Shown piece after piece: positions 53,984 to 63,923 of a DNA stretch of 64,000 nt. The first letter of the stretch is position 1. Each line of letters starts with the position of its first letter. The notes under the pieces were generated by a model. That model made no database searches, was not told the DNA's origin, and saw nothing but the letters and a program-made list of their open reading frames with translations. The DNA comes from JAEXOD01 sp043805435. GTDB taxonomy: Bacteria; Bacteroidota; Ignavibacteria; Ignavibacteriales; Melioribacteraceae. Location: contig JAZDHY010000103.1 in NCBI GenBank assembly GCA_043805435.1, forward strand, positions 31,184-95,183, read 5' to 3'. A program made the translations under genes and the position numbers.

Positions 53984-56900
53984 ATGACAAACAAAAAATT
54001 ACTGCTATTAATGTTTTTTTTCTTATTTACGGCAGCAAAATCACAAACATATCATTCAATTTCAATTGATGGGGTGAATGATTTTCGTGCCTCAACCGAA
54101 AAATTTACTACTACAAGCGGAGAAAATTTATTAGCATATGTAACATGGGATAATACATATTTATATGTTGGTTATAGCGGCAATAGTGTTGCCGGAAGTG
54201 TTACGGATAACAGCAGAGCAATTCATTTATATATAGATTCGGACCCAAATTCAAATCCGGTAAACGGAACAGGTACAACGCAGGCAGATGCTTGGCGTTT
54301 TAATCCTAATTTACCGTTTAGTGCAAATTATCATTATGCATTTAAAACAGTTGATAATACCGAAGTTAAAAGAATGTATTCGGGTACCGCATGGAGTGAC
54401 GCAGCTTTTGAAACAGCTAATTGGAAAAATACAGATACACATTATTGGGAAGCCAGAATAAAATTATCGGACATTGGTTCTCCGGCAAAATTATTGCTGG
54501 TAACTTATGTAGAAGAAGATTGGGATGGTGGTAATATTTGCGGCGGGGTTCCGTCAGGATTATTTACTAATACCGCCACACAAGGGGCAATTGTTTTTCA
54601 GCCAACTTTCCTTGGTTTTGAATTAATACAAGGAATAAGACCAAATGCAGCTTATAATCTAAATAACAGCACTTTCGATTCATGGGATGTTAAACTAAGC
54701 GTAACAGCTTCGTCTTTAAGTGATAATTTAAATTATGCCGGCATGGGATACTATGGTTCAGACGGTTTTGATACATTAATTGATTTACCTAAACCTGTTA
54801 CTCCTCCGAGCAATTATTTGCAATTATATTTTGAACATAATGATTGGTCGTCTGTATTAGGACCTTTGTACTCAAAAGATATTAAAAGTATAATAAATCT
54901 TAACAACACAACATCCACGTGGGATTTTAAAATTAATACCGATAAAACCAATACGGACGTAACTTTATCGGTTACCGATTTTGCAGATGTACCTGCCGGT
55001 TATGATATTAAACTAAAAGATGTTGCAGCTAACACAACACAAAATTTAAGAACAACCGGTTCGTATACTTACAACAGCGGTGTTGGCGGAGTAAAAAGTT
55101 TTCAATTAATAATTGGCGTAAATGTAGTTCAAAATATTTTAGTTGCCCCTACAGCATTAAACTTTGGAAACGTATTAATTAATACTTCAAGCGTTAAAAA
55201 TGTTAAAATATATAATACGGGGAACGGAAATTTAGCAATAACCAATATTTTTTCGTCTAGTAGTTCTTACACCTTTACAGGCGGAACAACCTATACTATT
55301 TTGCCTAATGATTCTGTAACTGTGCCGGTAGAATTTAATCCGCTATTATTAGGTTCTCATTCAGGTGAATTAAATATTACAAGTGATGACCCTGATCAAC
55401 CGACAGTTTTGGTTGCTTTATCCGGTTCGGGATATCAAACCATGTCTAATATTTCGGTTAACCCAACTTCATTGGCTTTTGGCGATCTTTTAGTTGGCAA
55501 TAATTTAGCAAAAAGTTTAAAAATTTATAATACCGGTAACGCAAATTTATCTATTACAAATATCGCTTCGTCAAATGCTGCTTTTACATTTTCCGGAGGA
55601 ACTACCCATACCATAGTCCCAAATGACTCGTTAACAATTCAAGTTACTTTTACACCTGCTGCTGCAATAGTATATTCTGCAAAATTAACAATAACAAATA
55701 ATGATCCCGATCAAGGTACCCTTGATGTAAATTTAACCGGTACAGGCACACAGTTGCAGCCGGCAATAACAATTAATCCGGCCGAATTGATTTTTGGTAA
55801 TGTTGCTGTTGGAAATAATGGTGAAATGATATTAACTGTTGGCAACACAGGGCAGGCAACTTTAAATGTTACTAATATTATAATTGATAATAGTGTATTT
55901 TCTTATTCGGGCAATACTTCGTTTTCTGTTGCGGCCTCTTCATCAACTAATTTAAGTATCCAATTTGTGCCAACTGCTGTTATTTCTTATACAGGAAAAT
56001 TAAAAATAGTAAGCAATGCGCCAAGTGGAGATACAACAGCAGTAAATTTATCCGGAGCGGGTGTTACAACAACTGCAGTTAAAAAATTCTATTCAGGCTG
56101 GAATTTAATGTCAATTCCTGTAAATCCAACTAATCCTTTGGCAAGTTCTGTTATCGGCTCAAGCATATCGCCATTTTATTTATATGGATTTAATAATGCA
56201 AGTGGTTATGTTTCCAAAGATTCAGTTCTTGTTGGCAATGGTTATTGGCTGGGAATTGAAGATTCTGTAAATTTAAGTATAACAGGTATTGGTTTGACAG
56301 GTATAGTTACAAAAAATGTAAACCAAGGCTGGAATTTAGTTTCATCACCATTCCTAAGACAGTATCAAAAATCTTCTGTAATGTTTACAAAGGGTCTTGA
56401 AACAATATCTGCCGATTCTGCAGTAACACGCGGTTGGATACAAAATGCTTATTATAATTATTTAACTGCTACAAAAAATTATAATTTAAGTGATACATTA
56501 AAACAATGGAAAGGTTATTGGTTTGCCTCACTTGTAGAAAATTTACAAATGAAATATAATATTGTTAATAGTAACGGTACGCCGGTTAATATAAAAGGAG
56601 AATTATTAGAACCTTCAATAACCGATTGGAAAGTAAACATACTTGCTTCCATTAATGGCGTTACCGATAATTTATTAGCATTTGGAGCTAACATAAACGC
56701 AATAGATGGTTTTGACGCAAGATATGATTTGGCAAAACCACCGGTTACTCCAACCAATATCTCAATTCAAACCTATTTTAACAATACTATATGGAATACG
56801 GTTTTTAGTAAATATGCTTATGATATTAAAAAATCATATTCGGCACCAACAGAAGGTAAAGTTTGGGAATTTAAAGTATTTAGCAATAGTGCCGGTCCAA

Positions 56901-57370
56901 TTACTATTAGCTGGACTGATATTTTAGCACAAATTCCTCAATCACTTTTGGATTCGTATAAATTTTCTTTAAGTGGTTTTGGTATTACAAGTTCGTTAAA
57001 TATGTTAACAACATTAAACTATACTTTTACAGCCGAAGCAAATGTTGCTTATTCTTTTGCAATTAACAGTACGGTTACTGGTGTTGACAATGACGAATTA
57101 AACGATTACAGTTACAAATTAGAACAAAATTATCCAAATCCGTTTAATCCGGCTACTATCATTACATACTCTGTTCCTGAACAGACATTTGTTACTTTAA
57201 AAATATATGATGTGTTGGGTAATGAAATAACAACTTTGGTTAACAGAGAAGTTAATACGGGTGTTCATCAGGTTACTTTTAATGCTTCAAATTTATCAAG
57301 CGGTGTATATTTTTATACAATTAAAGCAGGTAAATTTTTAAATACTAAAAAATTGATGTTAACTAAGTAG
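53984..57370 (+). CDS. Large secreted protein with choice-of-anchor-D repeats and T9SS tail
   Basis: 1128 residues. Signal peptide (1-20). Residues about 25-210 resemble a CBM9/DOMON-like sandwich (SIDGVNDFRASTEKF ... LYVGYSG). Three immunoglobulin-like choice-of-anchor-D repeats follow at about 390-700, each with FGNVLINTSSVKNVKIYNTG-like starts. WDVKLSV...DLPKPVTPP (about 230-290) is repeated near 890-950 as an internal duplication. The C-terminus has NYPNPFNPATIITYSV ... LSSGVYFYTIKAG ... KKLMLTK, the T9SS domain. It should be a surface protein near the GH57 enzyme. No catalytic domain was recognised. Confidence 0.85.
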   Translation: MTNKKLLLLMFFFLFTAAKSQTYHSISIDGVNDFRASTEKFTTTSGENLLAYVTWDNTYLYVGYSGNSVAGSVTDNSRAIHLYIDSDPNSNPVNGTGTTQADAWRFNPNLPFSANYHYAFKTVDNTEVKRMYSGTAWSDAAFETANWKNTDTHYWEARIKLSDIGSPAKLLLVTYVEEDWDGGNICGGVPSGLFTNTATQGAIVFQPTFLGFELIQGIRPNAAYNLNNSTFDSWDVKLSVTASSLSDNLNYAGMGYYGSDGFDTLIDLPKPVTPPSNYLQLYFEHNDWSSVLGPLYSKDIKSIINLNNTTSTWDFKINTDKTNTDVTLSVTDFADVPAGYDIKLKDVAANTTQNLRTTGSYTYNSGVGGVKSFQLIIGVNVVQNILVAPTALNFGNVLINTSSVKNVKIYNTGNGNLAITNIFSSSSSYTFTGGTTYTILPNDSVTVPVEFNPLLLGSHSGELNITSDDPDQPTVLVALSGSGYQTMSNISVNPTSLAFGDLLVGNNLAKSLKIYNTGNANLSITNIASSNAAFTFSGGTTHTIVPNDSLTIQVTFTPAAAIVYSAKLTITNNDPDQGTLDVNLTGTGTQLQPAITINPAELIFGNVAVGNNGEMILTVGNTGQATLNVTNIIIDNSVFSYSGNTSFSVAASSSTNLSIQFVPTAVISYTGKLKIVSNAPSGDTTAVNLSGAGVTTTAVKKFYSGWNLMSIPVNPTNPLASSVIGSSISPFYLYGFNNASGYVSKDSVLVGNGYWLGIEDSVNLSITGIGLTGIVTKNVNQGWNLVSSPFLRQYQKSSVMFTKGLETISADSAVTRGWIQNAYYNYLTATKNYNLSDTLKQWKGYWFASLVENLQMKYNIVNSNGTPVNIKGELLEPSITDWKVNILASINGVTDNLLAFGANINAIDGFDARYDLAKPPVTPTNISIQTYFNNTIWNTVFSKYAYDIKKSYSAPTEGKVWEFKVFSNSAGPITISWTDILAQIPQSLLDSYKFSLSGFGITSSLNMLTTLNYTFTAEANVAYSFAINSTVTGVDNDELNDYSYKLEQNYPNPFNPATIITYSVPEQTFVTLKIYDVLGNEITTLVNREVNTGVHQVTFNASNLSSGVYFYTIKAGKFLNTKKLMLTK

Positions 57371-57395
57371 TATAAATTCAAATGCTTTTTATGCG

Positions 57396-57429
57396 TAGCC
57401 GTTTTAATTTTATTAAAACGGCTATTTTT
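57396..57429 (+). terminator. Terminator after the 1128-residue secreted protein
   Basis: TAGCCGTTTTAA and TTAAAACGGCTA (12-bp perfect stem, 5-nt loop) followed by a T-run. The stem is symmetrical enough to work only on the plus strand. Confidence 0.85.
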
Positions 57430-57621
57430 ACAATTATCAAAATGGGATACTGATTTAAGAAATAGACTGTATTAAAAGACCTATATTATGCTGATCTCTC
57501 TATAACTATTCTTCCGGTAAAATTATCCCTAATTGCGCACCTAATTTAGCTTTATAGCATAAAAATCTGATTTTAAAAAATATTATATGCTAAGTGTTTT
57601 AGTTCATTGTGGAGTACTTGT

Positions 57622-60600
57622 ATGAAAAAATATTTATTATTATTTGTTATTGTATTTAGCTTATCTATATCAAAATATAATGCACAAGAAAAGGAGGGGG
57701 CAAAAAATAATCCTCCTATTTATATAGCTTTTTTGTGGCACATGCACCAGCCTATTTATTGGCCGTACGAATCTGTTGTACAGTCGGAACAACAAAACAG
57801 ATATCCTTTTTCGCTGTATTCAATTTTTGACCAAAGAACCGGGCCATATACATCGTGGCCAAAAAATGCAATACAAAAAGGCATAACTGCCGGAATGACG
57901 CACTTTGGAGCACAGGTAAGTTTTTCGGGTTCTTTAATTGAAAACTTGAATAATTTGGAAAACAACGGTAACGGTAATTTCAGCAACTGGAAAAGCAGTT
58001 GGAACAATATGAAAAATCAGCAAACCGTTTTGGGCAACCCGCGTCTTGATATGGTTGGATTTGGTTATTTCCATCCTTTGATGGGATTAATTGATTATAC
58101 CGATATACGCAAACAATTACAAATGCATAAAAATACTTTTACAACTAATTTTCCGGGTACTTATTCAAAAGGAATTTTCCCTCCCGAAAACGCATTCAGT
58201 AATAGAATGATTCCAGCTTTGGTTGATGAAGGAATTGAATGGATTTTAATAGATAATGTACATTTTGAAAGAGCATGTACCGGTTTTCCGTTTAATACAG
58301 GTGGTAATTTATACGAACCTAATAAAGCAGATATATTAAATCCCGATCCTAATGATTGGGTTCAATTAAATAATGTTTGGGCACCTACAAAAACTTCCGC
58401 AAAGTGGGGAAGACAACCGCATTATGTTGAATATACAAATCCCGAAACAGGTGTAATAAGCAAAATAATTGCCGTACCTGCTGATAGATATTTAGGAAAT
58501 GAAGACGGAAGAGGCGGTTTTGGTGCATTGGATTATGAAGGAGTTATCAGTCAATTGGAATCGTACAATACGGATCCGCAGCACCCGGCAATAATAGTGC
58601 TTGCCCATGATGGTGATAATTATGGCGGTGGTACCGATTCTTATTATGGTTCAAATTTTCAAAATTTTGTAAATTGGCTGCAGGCAAATCCAACAAGATT
58701 TGTTTGTACTACAATTCAAGATTATTTGGAAATGTTTCCTCCGGAACCAACCGATGTTATACATGTGGAAGATGGTTCGTGGAGTGGTGCCGATAACGGA
58801 GACCCTGAATTTAAAAAATGGCTTGGTGAACCTGATAATGCCGGATATTCACCCGATAGAAACAGCTGGTCTGTAATTACGGCAGCAAAAAACAGTGTAT
58901 TAACGGCAGAACAAATTGCCCCTAACAGCCAAATAACAAAAGATGCTTGGAAATATTTATTGGTTGGGGAAACAAGTTGTTATTGGTATTGGGATAATTC
59001 GTTGGGCGGCCTTTGGGATGACCATCCTACACGTGCAGCTAATCAGGCGGTAACACTATCGCAACAAGTTGTTGGTACCGATTTGACTCCGCCGACTATA
59101 TTTTTACCTCAACGCAAACCATATAACCCGGGAAGTACGGAATGGGGTGTTGTACAGACAAATGATATTAAAGTTTGGAGTTATGTTTATGATGTTAGCG
59201 GGCTTCAATCTGTAAAAATTAAATACAGGTATAGCAATACCGGAAGTCTGAATTCCGATAATAATACTTATACCGGCGGTGTAAGTGTTGGCCAGTGGGT
59301 TGCTGCCGATATGACAATGATCCAAAAACCGTCAAATACTTCAATTGTTCCTATAATTAAAGCTAATGAATATTCGGCCGAGATACTTGATCAGAATGAA
59401 AAATTGGTGGATTATTATATTGAAGCTATTGATAATTTAGGAAATATTGCAAAATCTCCTATACGCCATACGTGGATTGGTGACGGTACGGGCGGCGGCG
59501 GAACAAGCACCGGTGTAACATGGACTCCTACCGAACCTACAATAAACGATACTATTATAATAAGCGTAGGCGGTGCACCTCAAGGCGCAAATCTACATTG
59601 GGGTGTAAATACATGGCAGCTTCCAAATCAAGCCTACTGGCCTGCAGGAACAACTATATTCAGTGGTGCTCCGGCTGTCGAAAGTCCGTTTGGTTTGCCC
59701 GATACAAGTTCGATGATTAAAATTAAAATCGGGCCGTTTAATAACGAATTGCAGACTGTTAGTGTTGTTGATTTTGTTATTCATTTTAATGACGGTACCT
59801 GGAATAATAATAATGGATCGGATTTCCATATAGATGTTTCCGGCGGTTCTATCACACCAACTACATTTGTTATGGATGGAAATTTAGATGCACAAGTTAG
59901 AAAATTAGCTTCAAATAACAATGTGGATTTATATGTGGGGTGGAACGGCACGGAATTGTATGTTGCAACCCAATCTGCATCTTCGCTTGGAAGAGATGTG
60001 TTTGTATTTGTTACGGATAGTCTGGGTGGTTTAATAACTGCTCCTTGGGCAAAAGCTGGTAAAGTTGTAAGCTGGGATGCATTTTTAGCAAACGAAAGTA
60101 CAAATAATTATATAGGCTGGACTGACAATGCAGGCAATACAACTAAAGCTGTCGGCACTGTTTTGGAAGGCACAATAAATATTGTACAGGAATACGGAAA
60201 CATTCCTCCATATTTATATATTGCGGTTGGTAATTATGCTACTACCGATGGTGGTGCCGTATTAAATCAAGTACCGGTTGGAAACGGTAATACTGATATT
60301 GAAACAACTGAGTTTGCTTCATTTGATTATGTTGTGGTTGGAGTTGAAGAAAATTATTTAACAAACTTAAAATACAACTTGGATCAAAATTATCCAAATC
60401 CTTTTAACCCAACAACAAAAATCAGATTTTCAATTCCCAATCAAACTAACAGTGCCAAAGTAAAAACAAAGTTGGAAGTATTTGATGTTTTAGGCGGTAA
60501 AATAACTACCTTAGTTGATGAAGAAAAAAGTGCCGGAATGTATGAGGTTAATTTTAATGCTTCATCACTTGCAAGCGGGGTTTATTTTTATAAATTAACC

Positions 60601-60645
60601 GCAGGGGAATTTAATTTTTCGAGGAAAATGATACTGATAAAGTAA
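57622..60645 (+). CDS. Secreted GH57 glycoside hydrolase with T9SS tail
   Basis: 1007 residues from ATG 57622 (a TTG at 57607 adds only five odd residues). Signal peptide about 1-21. GH57 region 1 is LWHMHQPIYWPY, region 2 GYFHPLMGL, the nucleophile Glu is in FPPENAFS and the acid Asp in AHDGDNYGGG. A DOMON/CBM9-like domain near 750-850 resembles that of its upstream neighbour, and the end is a T9SS domain (NYPNPFNPTTKIRFSI ... FSRKMILIK). It likely degrades alpha-glucan or amylopectin outside the cell. Confidence 0.9.
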   Translation: MKKYLLLFVIVFSLSISKYNAQEKEGAKNNPPIYIAFLWHMHQPIYWPYESVVQSEQQNRYPFSLYSIFDQRTGPYTSWPKNAIQKGITAGMTHFGAQVSFSGSLIENLNNLENNGNGNFSNWKSSWNNMKNQQTVLGNPRLDMVGFGYFHPLMGLIDYTDIRKQLQMHKNTFTTNFPGTYSKGIFPPENAFSNRMIPALVDEGIEWILIDNVHFERACTGFPFNTGGNLYEPNKADILNPDPNDWVQLNNVWAPTKTSAKWGRQPHYVEYTNPETGVISKIIAVPADRYLGNEDGRGGFGALDYEGVISQLESYNTDPQHPAIIVLAHDGDNYGGGTDSYYGSNFQNFVNWLQANPTRFVCTTIQDYLEMFPPEPTDVIHVEDGSWSGADNGDPEFKKWLGEPDNAGYSPDRNSWSVITAAKNSVLTAEQIAPNSQITKDAWKYLLVGETSCYWYWDNSLGGLWDDHPTRAANQAVTLSQQVVGTDLTPPTIFLPQRKPYNPGSTEWGVVQTNDIKVWSYVYDVSGLQSVKIKYRYSNTGSLNSDNNTYTGGVSVGQWVAADMTMIQKPSNTSIVPIIKANEYSAEILDQNEKLVDYYIEAIDNLGNIAKSPIRHTWIGDGTGGGGTSTGVTWTPTEPTINDTIIISVGGAPQGANLHWGVNTWQLPNQAYWPAGTTIFSGAPAVESPFGLPDTSSMIKIKIGPFNNELQTVSVVDFVIHFNDGTWNNNNGSDFHIDVSGGSITPTTFVMDGNLDAQVRKLASNNNVDLYVGWNGTELYVATQSASSLGRDVFVFVTDSLGGLITAPWAKAGKVVSWDAFLANESTNNYIGWTDNAGNTTKAVGTVLEGTINIVQEYGNIPPYLYIAVGNYATTDGGAVLNQVPVGNGNTDIETTEFASFDYVVVGVEENYLTNLKYNLDQNYPNPFNPTTKIRFSIPNQTNSAKVKTKLEVFDVLGGKITTLVDEEKSAGMYEVNFNASSLASGVYFYKLTAGEFNFSRKMILIK

Positions 60646-60697
60646 TGTTAAGTGTTGAAGGAATTTTGAATTCTTAATTTTTAATCTTGAATGATTG

Positions 60698-60735
60698 AAA
60701 AACCGCCGGATGATAAAAAGCTTGGCGGTTTTTTT
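60698..60735 (+). terminator. Terminator after GH57 gene
   Basis: AAAACCGCC and GGCGGTTTT form a 9-bp stem with a 17-nt loop, followed by a run of seven T. It may also serve the convergent OsmC gene. Confidence 0.8.
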
Positions 60736-60769
60736 ACAATATATATATATAAGATTGTATTTTGTTTTA

Positions 60770-61195
60770 TTATCTGTTAATCTTATAACTATACTCAATA
60801 ACAACATTACCTTTAAGCATAGCCCAAACGGGGCATAATGTGGATTCGCTGAATTGAATTGCTTTAACTAAATCTTCTTCAGTTGTGTTTGAGGAGGTAA
60901 GGTTAAATTCCAATCGGATATTACTAAAACAAGTAGGGTGCTGAGTTTTTCTTTCTCCTTTTGCTTTTACATTAAAATCGGTTATAAGGTTATCTCTTTT
61001 TTTAAGTATTGCAATAATTGATGAAGCACTACACGAAGCAAGACTAATTAACAATAATTCAAGAGATGTATAACCTTCTCCGGTTCCTAACGGGGCAGGA
61101 TAATCAATCTGGATAGGGGGATTATTATTTGCGGTACCTAAATATTTAACTTTGTCATCAATTCTTTTAACCGTAACTTCTAAAGTGTTGGACAT
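60770..61195 (-). CDS. OsmC-family peroxiredoxin-like protein
   Basis: 141 residues. The two redox cysteines are in LLISLASCSASSIIAIL and STLCPVWAML, and LLLISLAS is the usual helix. OsmC/Ohr proteins reduce organic hydroperoxides; this short, YhfA-like form is less well defined. No partner gene is near. Confidence 0.88.
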   Translation of the reverse strand: MSNTLEVTVKRIDDKVKYLGTANNNPPIQIDYPAPLGTGEGYTSLELLLISLASCSASSIIAILKKRDNLITDFNVKAKGERKTQHPTCFSNIRLEFNLTSSNTTEEDLVKAIQFSESTLCPVWAMLKGNVVIEYSYKINR

Positions 61196-61667
61196 TGGAT
61201 ATATTCCTTGTTTTTTATGTAAGTACTTAACTAAAAATCTTTTACAAACGAAAAATATTAAATTTTTGTATATTTTAAAAATTGAAATTAAAGATTTTAC
61301 AAAATTTTACAATTTGGCAGATAGTAAAAACGTGGCTTGGCTATGCCGTAATTTTGAAAATATTATAACATAGAAGACACTAAATTGGCTGATTACCATA
61401 GATAATATATATTTATATTTGATCTTTCAAAACGCGCTAAATCTGCGTTCTATTTAATTTATTAAAAAGAACGTGCAACTACTCTGTAGCTGTGGGGTTG
61501 TTTTTGGTTTTGTTAGGTTACAAATATGTCACATCGCTGATGTGAGTTTAATAAAATGAAGTGTTTGTTGATTTTGATTTTAGTTTAATCAAAAATACCG
61601 AAGAACCATCAGTATATAAATATTAATTGTTTTTATTAACATTATAAAAATGGAAGATTATTAATAA
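61196..61667. other. Intergenic region with hairpin repeats
   Basis: 472 bp with no gene. A hairpin-repeat block occupies 61471-61547; the rest is AT-rich. A promoter for the methyltransferase gene could not be recognised. Confidence 0.6.
61471..61547 (+). repeat. Hairpin repeat with GGTTACAAATAT box, copy 3
   Basis: A weak hairpin CAACTAC-tct-GTAGCTG (61475 on), GT-rich stretch, GGTTACAAATATG (61516-61528) and a perfect hairpin TCACATC-gct-GATGTGA (61529-61545). Layout is as at 22036 and 63189. Confidence 0.6.
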
Positions 61668-63182
61668 ATGAATGAACCAAATGTTTTAATTCCTAATAAA
61701 AACGAAACACCGTCTAATTTAGCGTATAGATATAGTCAATTAGCCGCTGCTGAAAAACATGCGCAAATAAAACAACAGTTGGGACAGTTTTTCACTCCGC
61801 CTGAAACAGCATTATTTATGGCCGGTTTTATGGATTTGGGGCAAATACCGGAAATAATTAATATATTGGAACCGGGGGTAGGTACTGCAATTTTAGCATG
61901 TTCGTTTATTGAAGAAATAATAAAAAATAATAAAATTATAGAAATTAACCTTGATTGTTATGAAATAGATTTAAGTATTATTCCCTATACTACTTGTGTT
62001 TTGGAATATCTGAAAGAGTGGTTAAATAAACAAAACATTGTTTTAACATATAATTTGGTAATTGAGGATTATATTGTTTATAATAAATCTGTTTTTGAGG
62101 GTATTTATAATGGAGTTTTATATGATTTTATTATTTCAAATCCGCCATTTTTTAAACTGCCAAATAATGATGAAAGAGTAAAAATTGCGTCACAAATTTT
62201 ACACGGACTGCCTAATATTTATTCAATATTTTTTTACATATCTACGTTAATATTAAAAAAAGAGGGGAAGTTATTATATCTTATTCCAAGAAGTTTTTGT
62301 TCGGGAAGTTTTTTTAAGTTAATACGTAACAATTATTTAAAGAATATAAAAATAAATAAAATACATCTGTTTAGTTCGGATGAAAAAATATTTGACAGCC
62401 ACAGTGTGGTGTATGAATTTGTAATTGTTGAATGCCAAAAAAATATTGAAGAGCTTAACAATTACAATATTAATATTACACATGCAAATAACATTCATTC
62501 AGTAAAAAATGTAGATTATGACCGAAATTTTAATACCGGGGAAAATATTATTGAACTGCCGGCTTGTGAGGAAGATTTAAGTATTCTTAATAAAATTCAT
62601 TCGTGGACCGGTTCGTTAAAAAAATACGGATGTAATATTTTACATGGCAAGCTTATTATTACGGCGTGTGAAAAATATATTTATAATAAGGAAGGGGAAA
62701 ACTTAGTCCCATTGTTGTGGCTGCCTAATATTGAAACGGGAAAATTTAATTATCCCTTGCCGTTAAATTACGGACAGTATTTATTGGCGGATGCAAAAAC
62801 AGAAAAATATATTCTGGAAAATAAAAATTACGTATTATTAAGAAGATATAACAATAACGATTATACTAAACGTATAATATCTACACCGTATTTAAACAAA
62901 TACTTAAACAGTAAAAATATAGCAATAGAAAGGCTTATTAGCTGCATTTATAAAAACGAATGTGAATTATCAAACGAGGAGGTTATTGGTATATCGGCAA
63001 TTTTAAATAGTCGGTTTATTAATTCGTATTTAAGGATGATAAACGGAATTATAAATGTTACCGCTGAAATGATTTTGAACATACCTTTGCCGGATATTAA
63101 TATTATAAAAGATATTGGACGAAGAATAATTAACGGGGATATTAATGATGATTGTGAAGGGGATAGATTTATTAATTGGTAA
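61668..63182 (+). CDS. Eco57I-like N6-adenine DNA methyltransferase
   Basis: 504 residues. LGQFFTPPETALFMAG is the usual entrance, motif I is ILEPGVGTAIL (SAM binding), motif X precedes it and motif IV is ISNPPFF, the catalytic NPPF of gamma-type adenine methylases. The C-terminal half (about 290-504) resembles the Eco57I-type target recognition domain, but a nuclease part is missing. A cognate restriction nuclease may lie outside the window; directly downstream are hairpins and MITE copies. It may therefore be solitary. Confidence 0.85.
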   Translation: MNEPNVLIPNKNETPSNLAYRYSQLAAAEKHAQIKQQLGQFFTPPETALFMAGFMDLGQIPEIINILEPGVGTAILACSFIEEIIKNNKIIEINLDCYEIDLSIIPYTTCVLEYLKEWLNKQNIVLTYNLVIEDYIVYNKSVFEGIYNGVLYDFIISNPPFFKLPNNDERVKIASQILHGLPNIYSIFFYISTLILKKEGKLLYLIPRSFCSGSFFKLIRNNYLKNIKINKIHLFSSDEKIFDSHSVVYEFVIVECQKNIEELNNYNINITHANNIHSVKNVDYDRNFNTGENIIELPACEEDLSILNKIHSWTGSLKKYGCNILHGKLIITACEKYIYNKEGENLVPLLWLPNIETGKFNYPLPLNYGQYLLADAKTEKYILENKNYVLLRRYNNNDYTKRIISTPYLNKYLNSKNIAIERLISCIYKNECELSNEEVIGISAILNSRFINSYLRMINGIINVTAEMILNIPLPDINIIKDIGRRIINGDINDDCEGDRFINW

Positions 63183-63188
63183 ATATTG

Positions 63189-63255
63189 AACTTCTCCGAA
63201 GTTCGTTTGTTTATATGCGTGTTATGGTTACAGACATGTAACTTCTCCGAAGTTA
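63189..63255 (+). repeat. Hairpin repeat with GGTTACAGACATGT box, copy 4
   Basis: Hairpin GAACTTC-tcc-GAAGTTC (63189-63205), GGTTACAGACATG (63226-63238), then TAACTTC-tcc-GAAGTTA (63239-63255). The arms of both hairpins are nearly the same, unlike those of copies 1-3, while the box is shared. Confidence 0.65.
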
Positions 63256-63369
63256 AGAAAAGGAAAAATATTATTAACCATTATATCATACAAATCAAGG
63301 TGCCGCCAATAAAAGCAGCGATAAGTATTGTATATCCTTAGTTATGTGGAATAATGTGTGGTTGGCATT

Positions 63370-63571
63370 GAGAGGCTGTCTCAAAAGTGGTAAATCAGGG
63401 CTTTAACCCAATAATATTTAATTATTATATCCCCAGTATAAATATTTGTTGTATCTACAAAACTAATATATAGTAAAGCAATTACGCTTTATATTCCCCC
63501 TCTATTTCCAAGAGAGGGGGTCAGGGGGTGAGTTCCTATATGCAATATTTTAACTTTTGAGACAGCCTCTC
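63370..63571. mobile_element. ~200-bp MITE, copy B
   Basis: 202 bp with perfect GAGAGGCTGTCTCAAAAGT and reversed ACTTTTGAGACAGCCTCTC ends (the inner base differs). It holds the CCCCCTCT...AGAGGGGG hairpin and is inverted relative to copy A. Confidence 0.75.
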
Positions 63572-63591
63572 GATTGTTTGGGGAGCGTTAT

Positions 63592-63605
63592 GGTTACAGA
63601 CATGT
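63592..63605 (+). repeat. GGTTACAGACATGT box immediately before MITE copy C
   Basis: GGTTACAGACATGT abuts the MITE end at 63606, as the related box at 22074-22085 nearly abuts copy A. Confidence 0.6.
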
Positions 63606-63785
63606 AGAGGCTGTCTCAAAAGTAATAAATCAGGGCGGAGGCTAAAAATCGAATATTTATAATTCCACATCATAAAACCATTATTTAGTAATAGAATACT
63701 TTTATATAATCCTCCTTTATTTTTAAGAGAGGGTTTCAGGGAGTGAGTTCCTATATGCAATATTTTGACTTTTAAGACAGCCTCT
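63606..63785. mobile_element. ~180-bp MITE, copy C
   Basis: AGAGGCTGTCTCAAAAGT on the left and TTTTAAGACAGCCTCT on the right; one of the end bases has changed (TTTTAAG for TTTTGAG). It lies 34 bp after copy B, with the same orientation. Confidence 0.7.
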
Positions 63786-63923
63786 AAGAAATAAATAAAC
63801 CGCAGCAAAATAAATTTACTACGGTCTTGTATTAAAAATTAATAATCTTTTAACTTAAACTTTAAACTGTTAGTTCTTAAATTAAACGTAAAAAGCGCAC
63901 GATTTAACAAAAGCAGAGGAATA

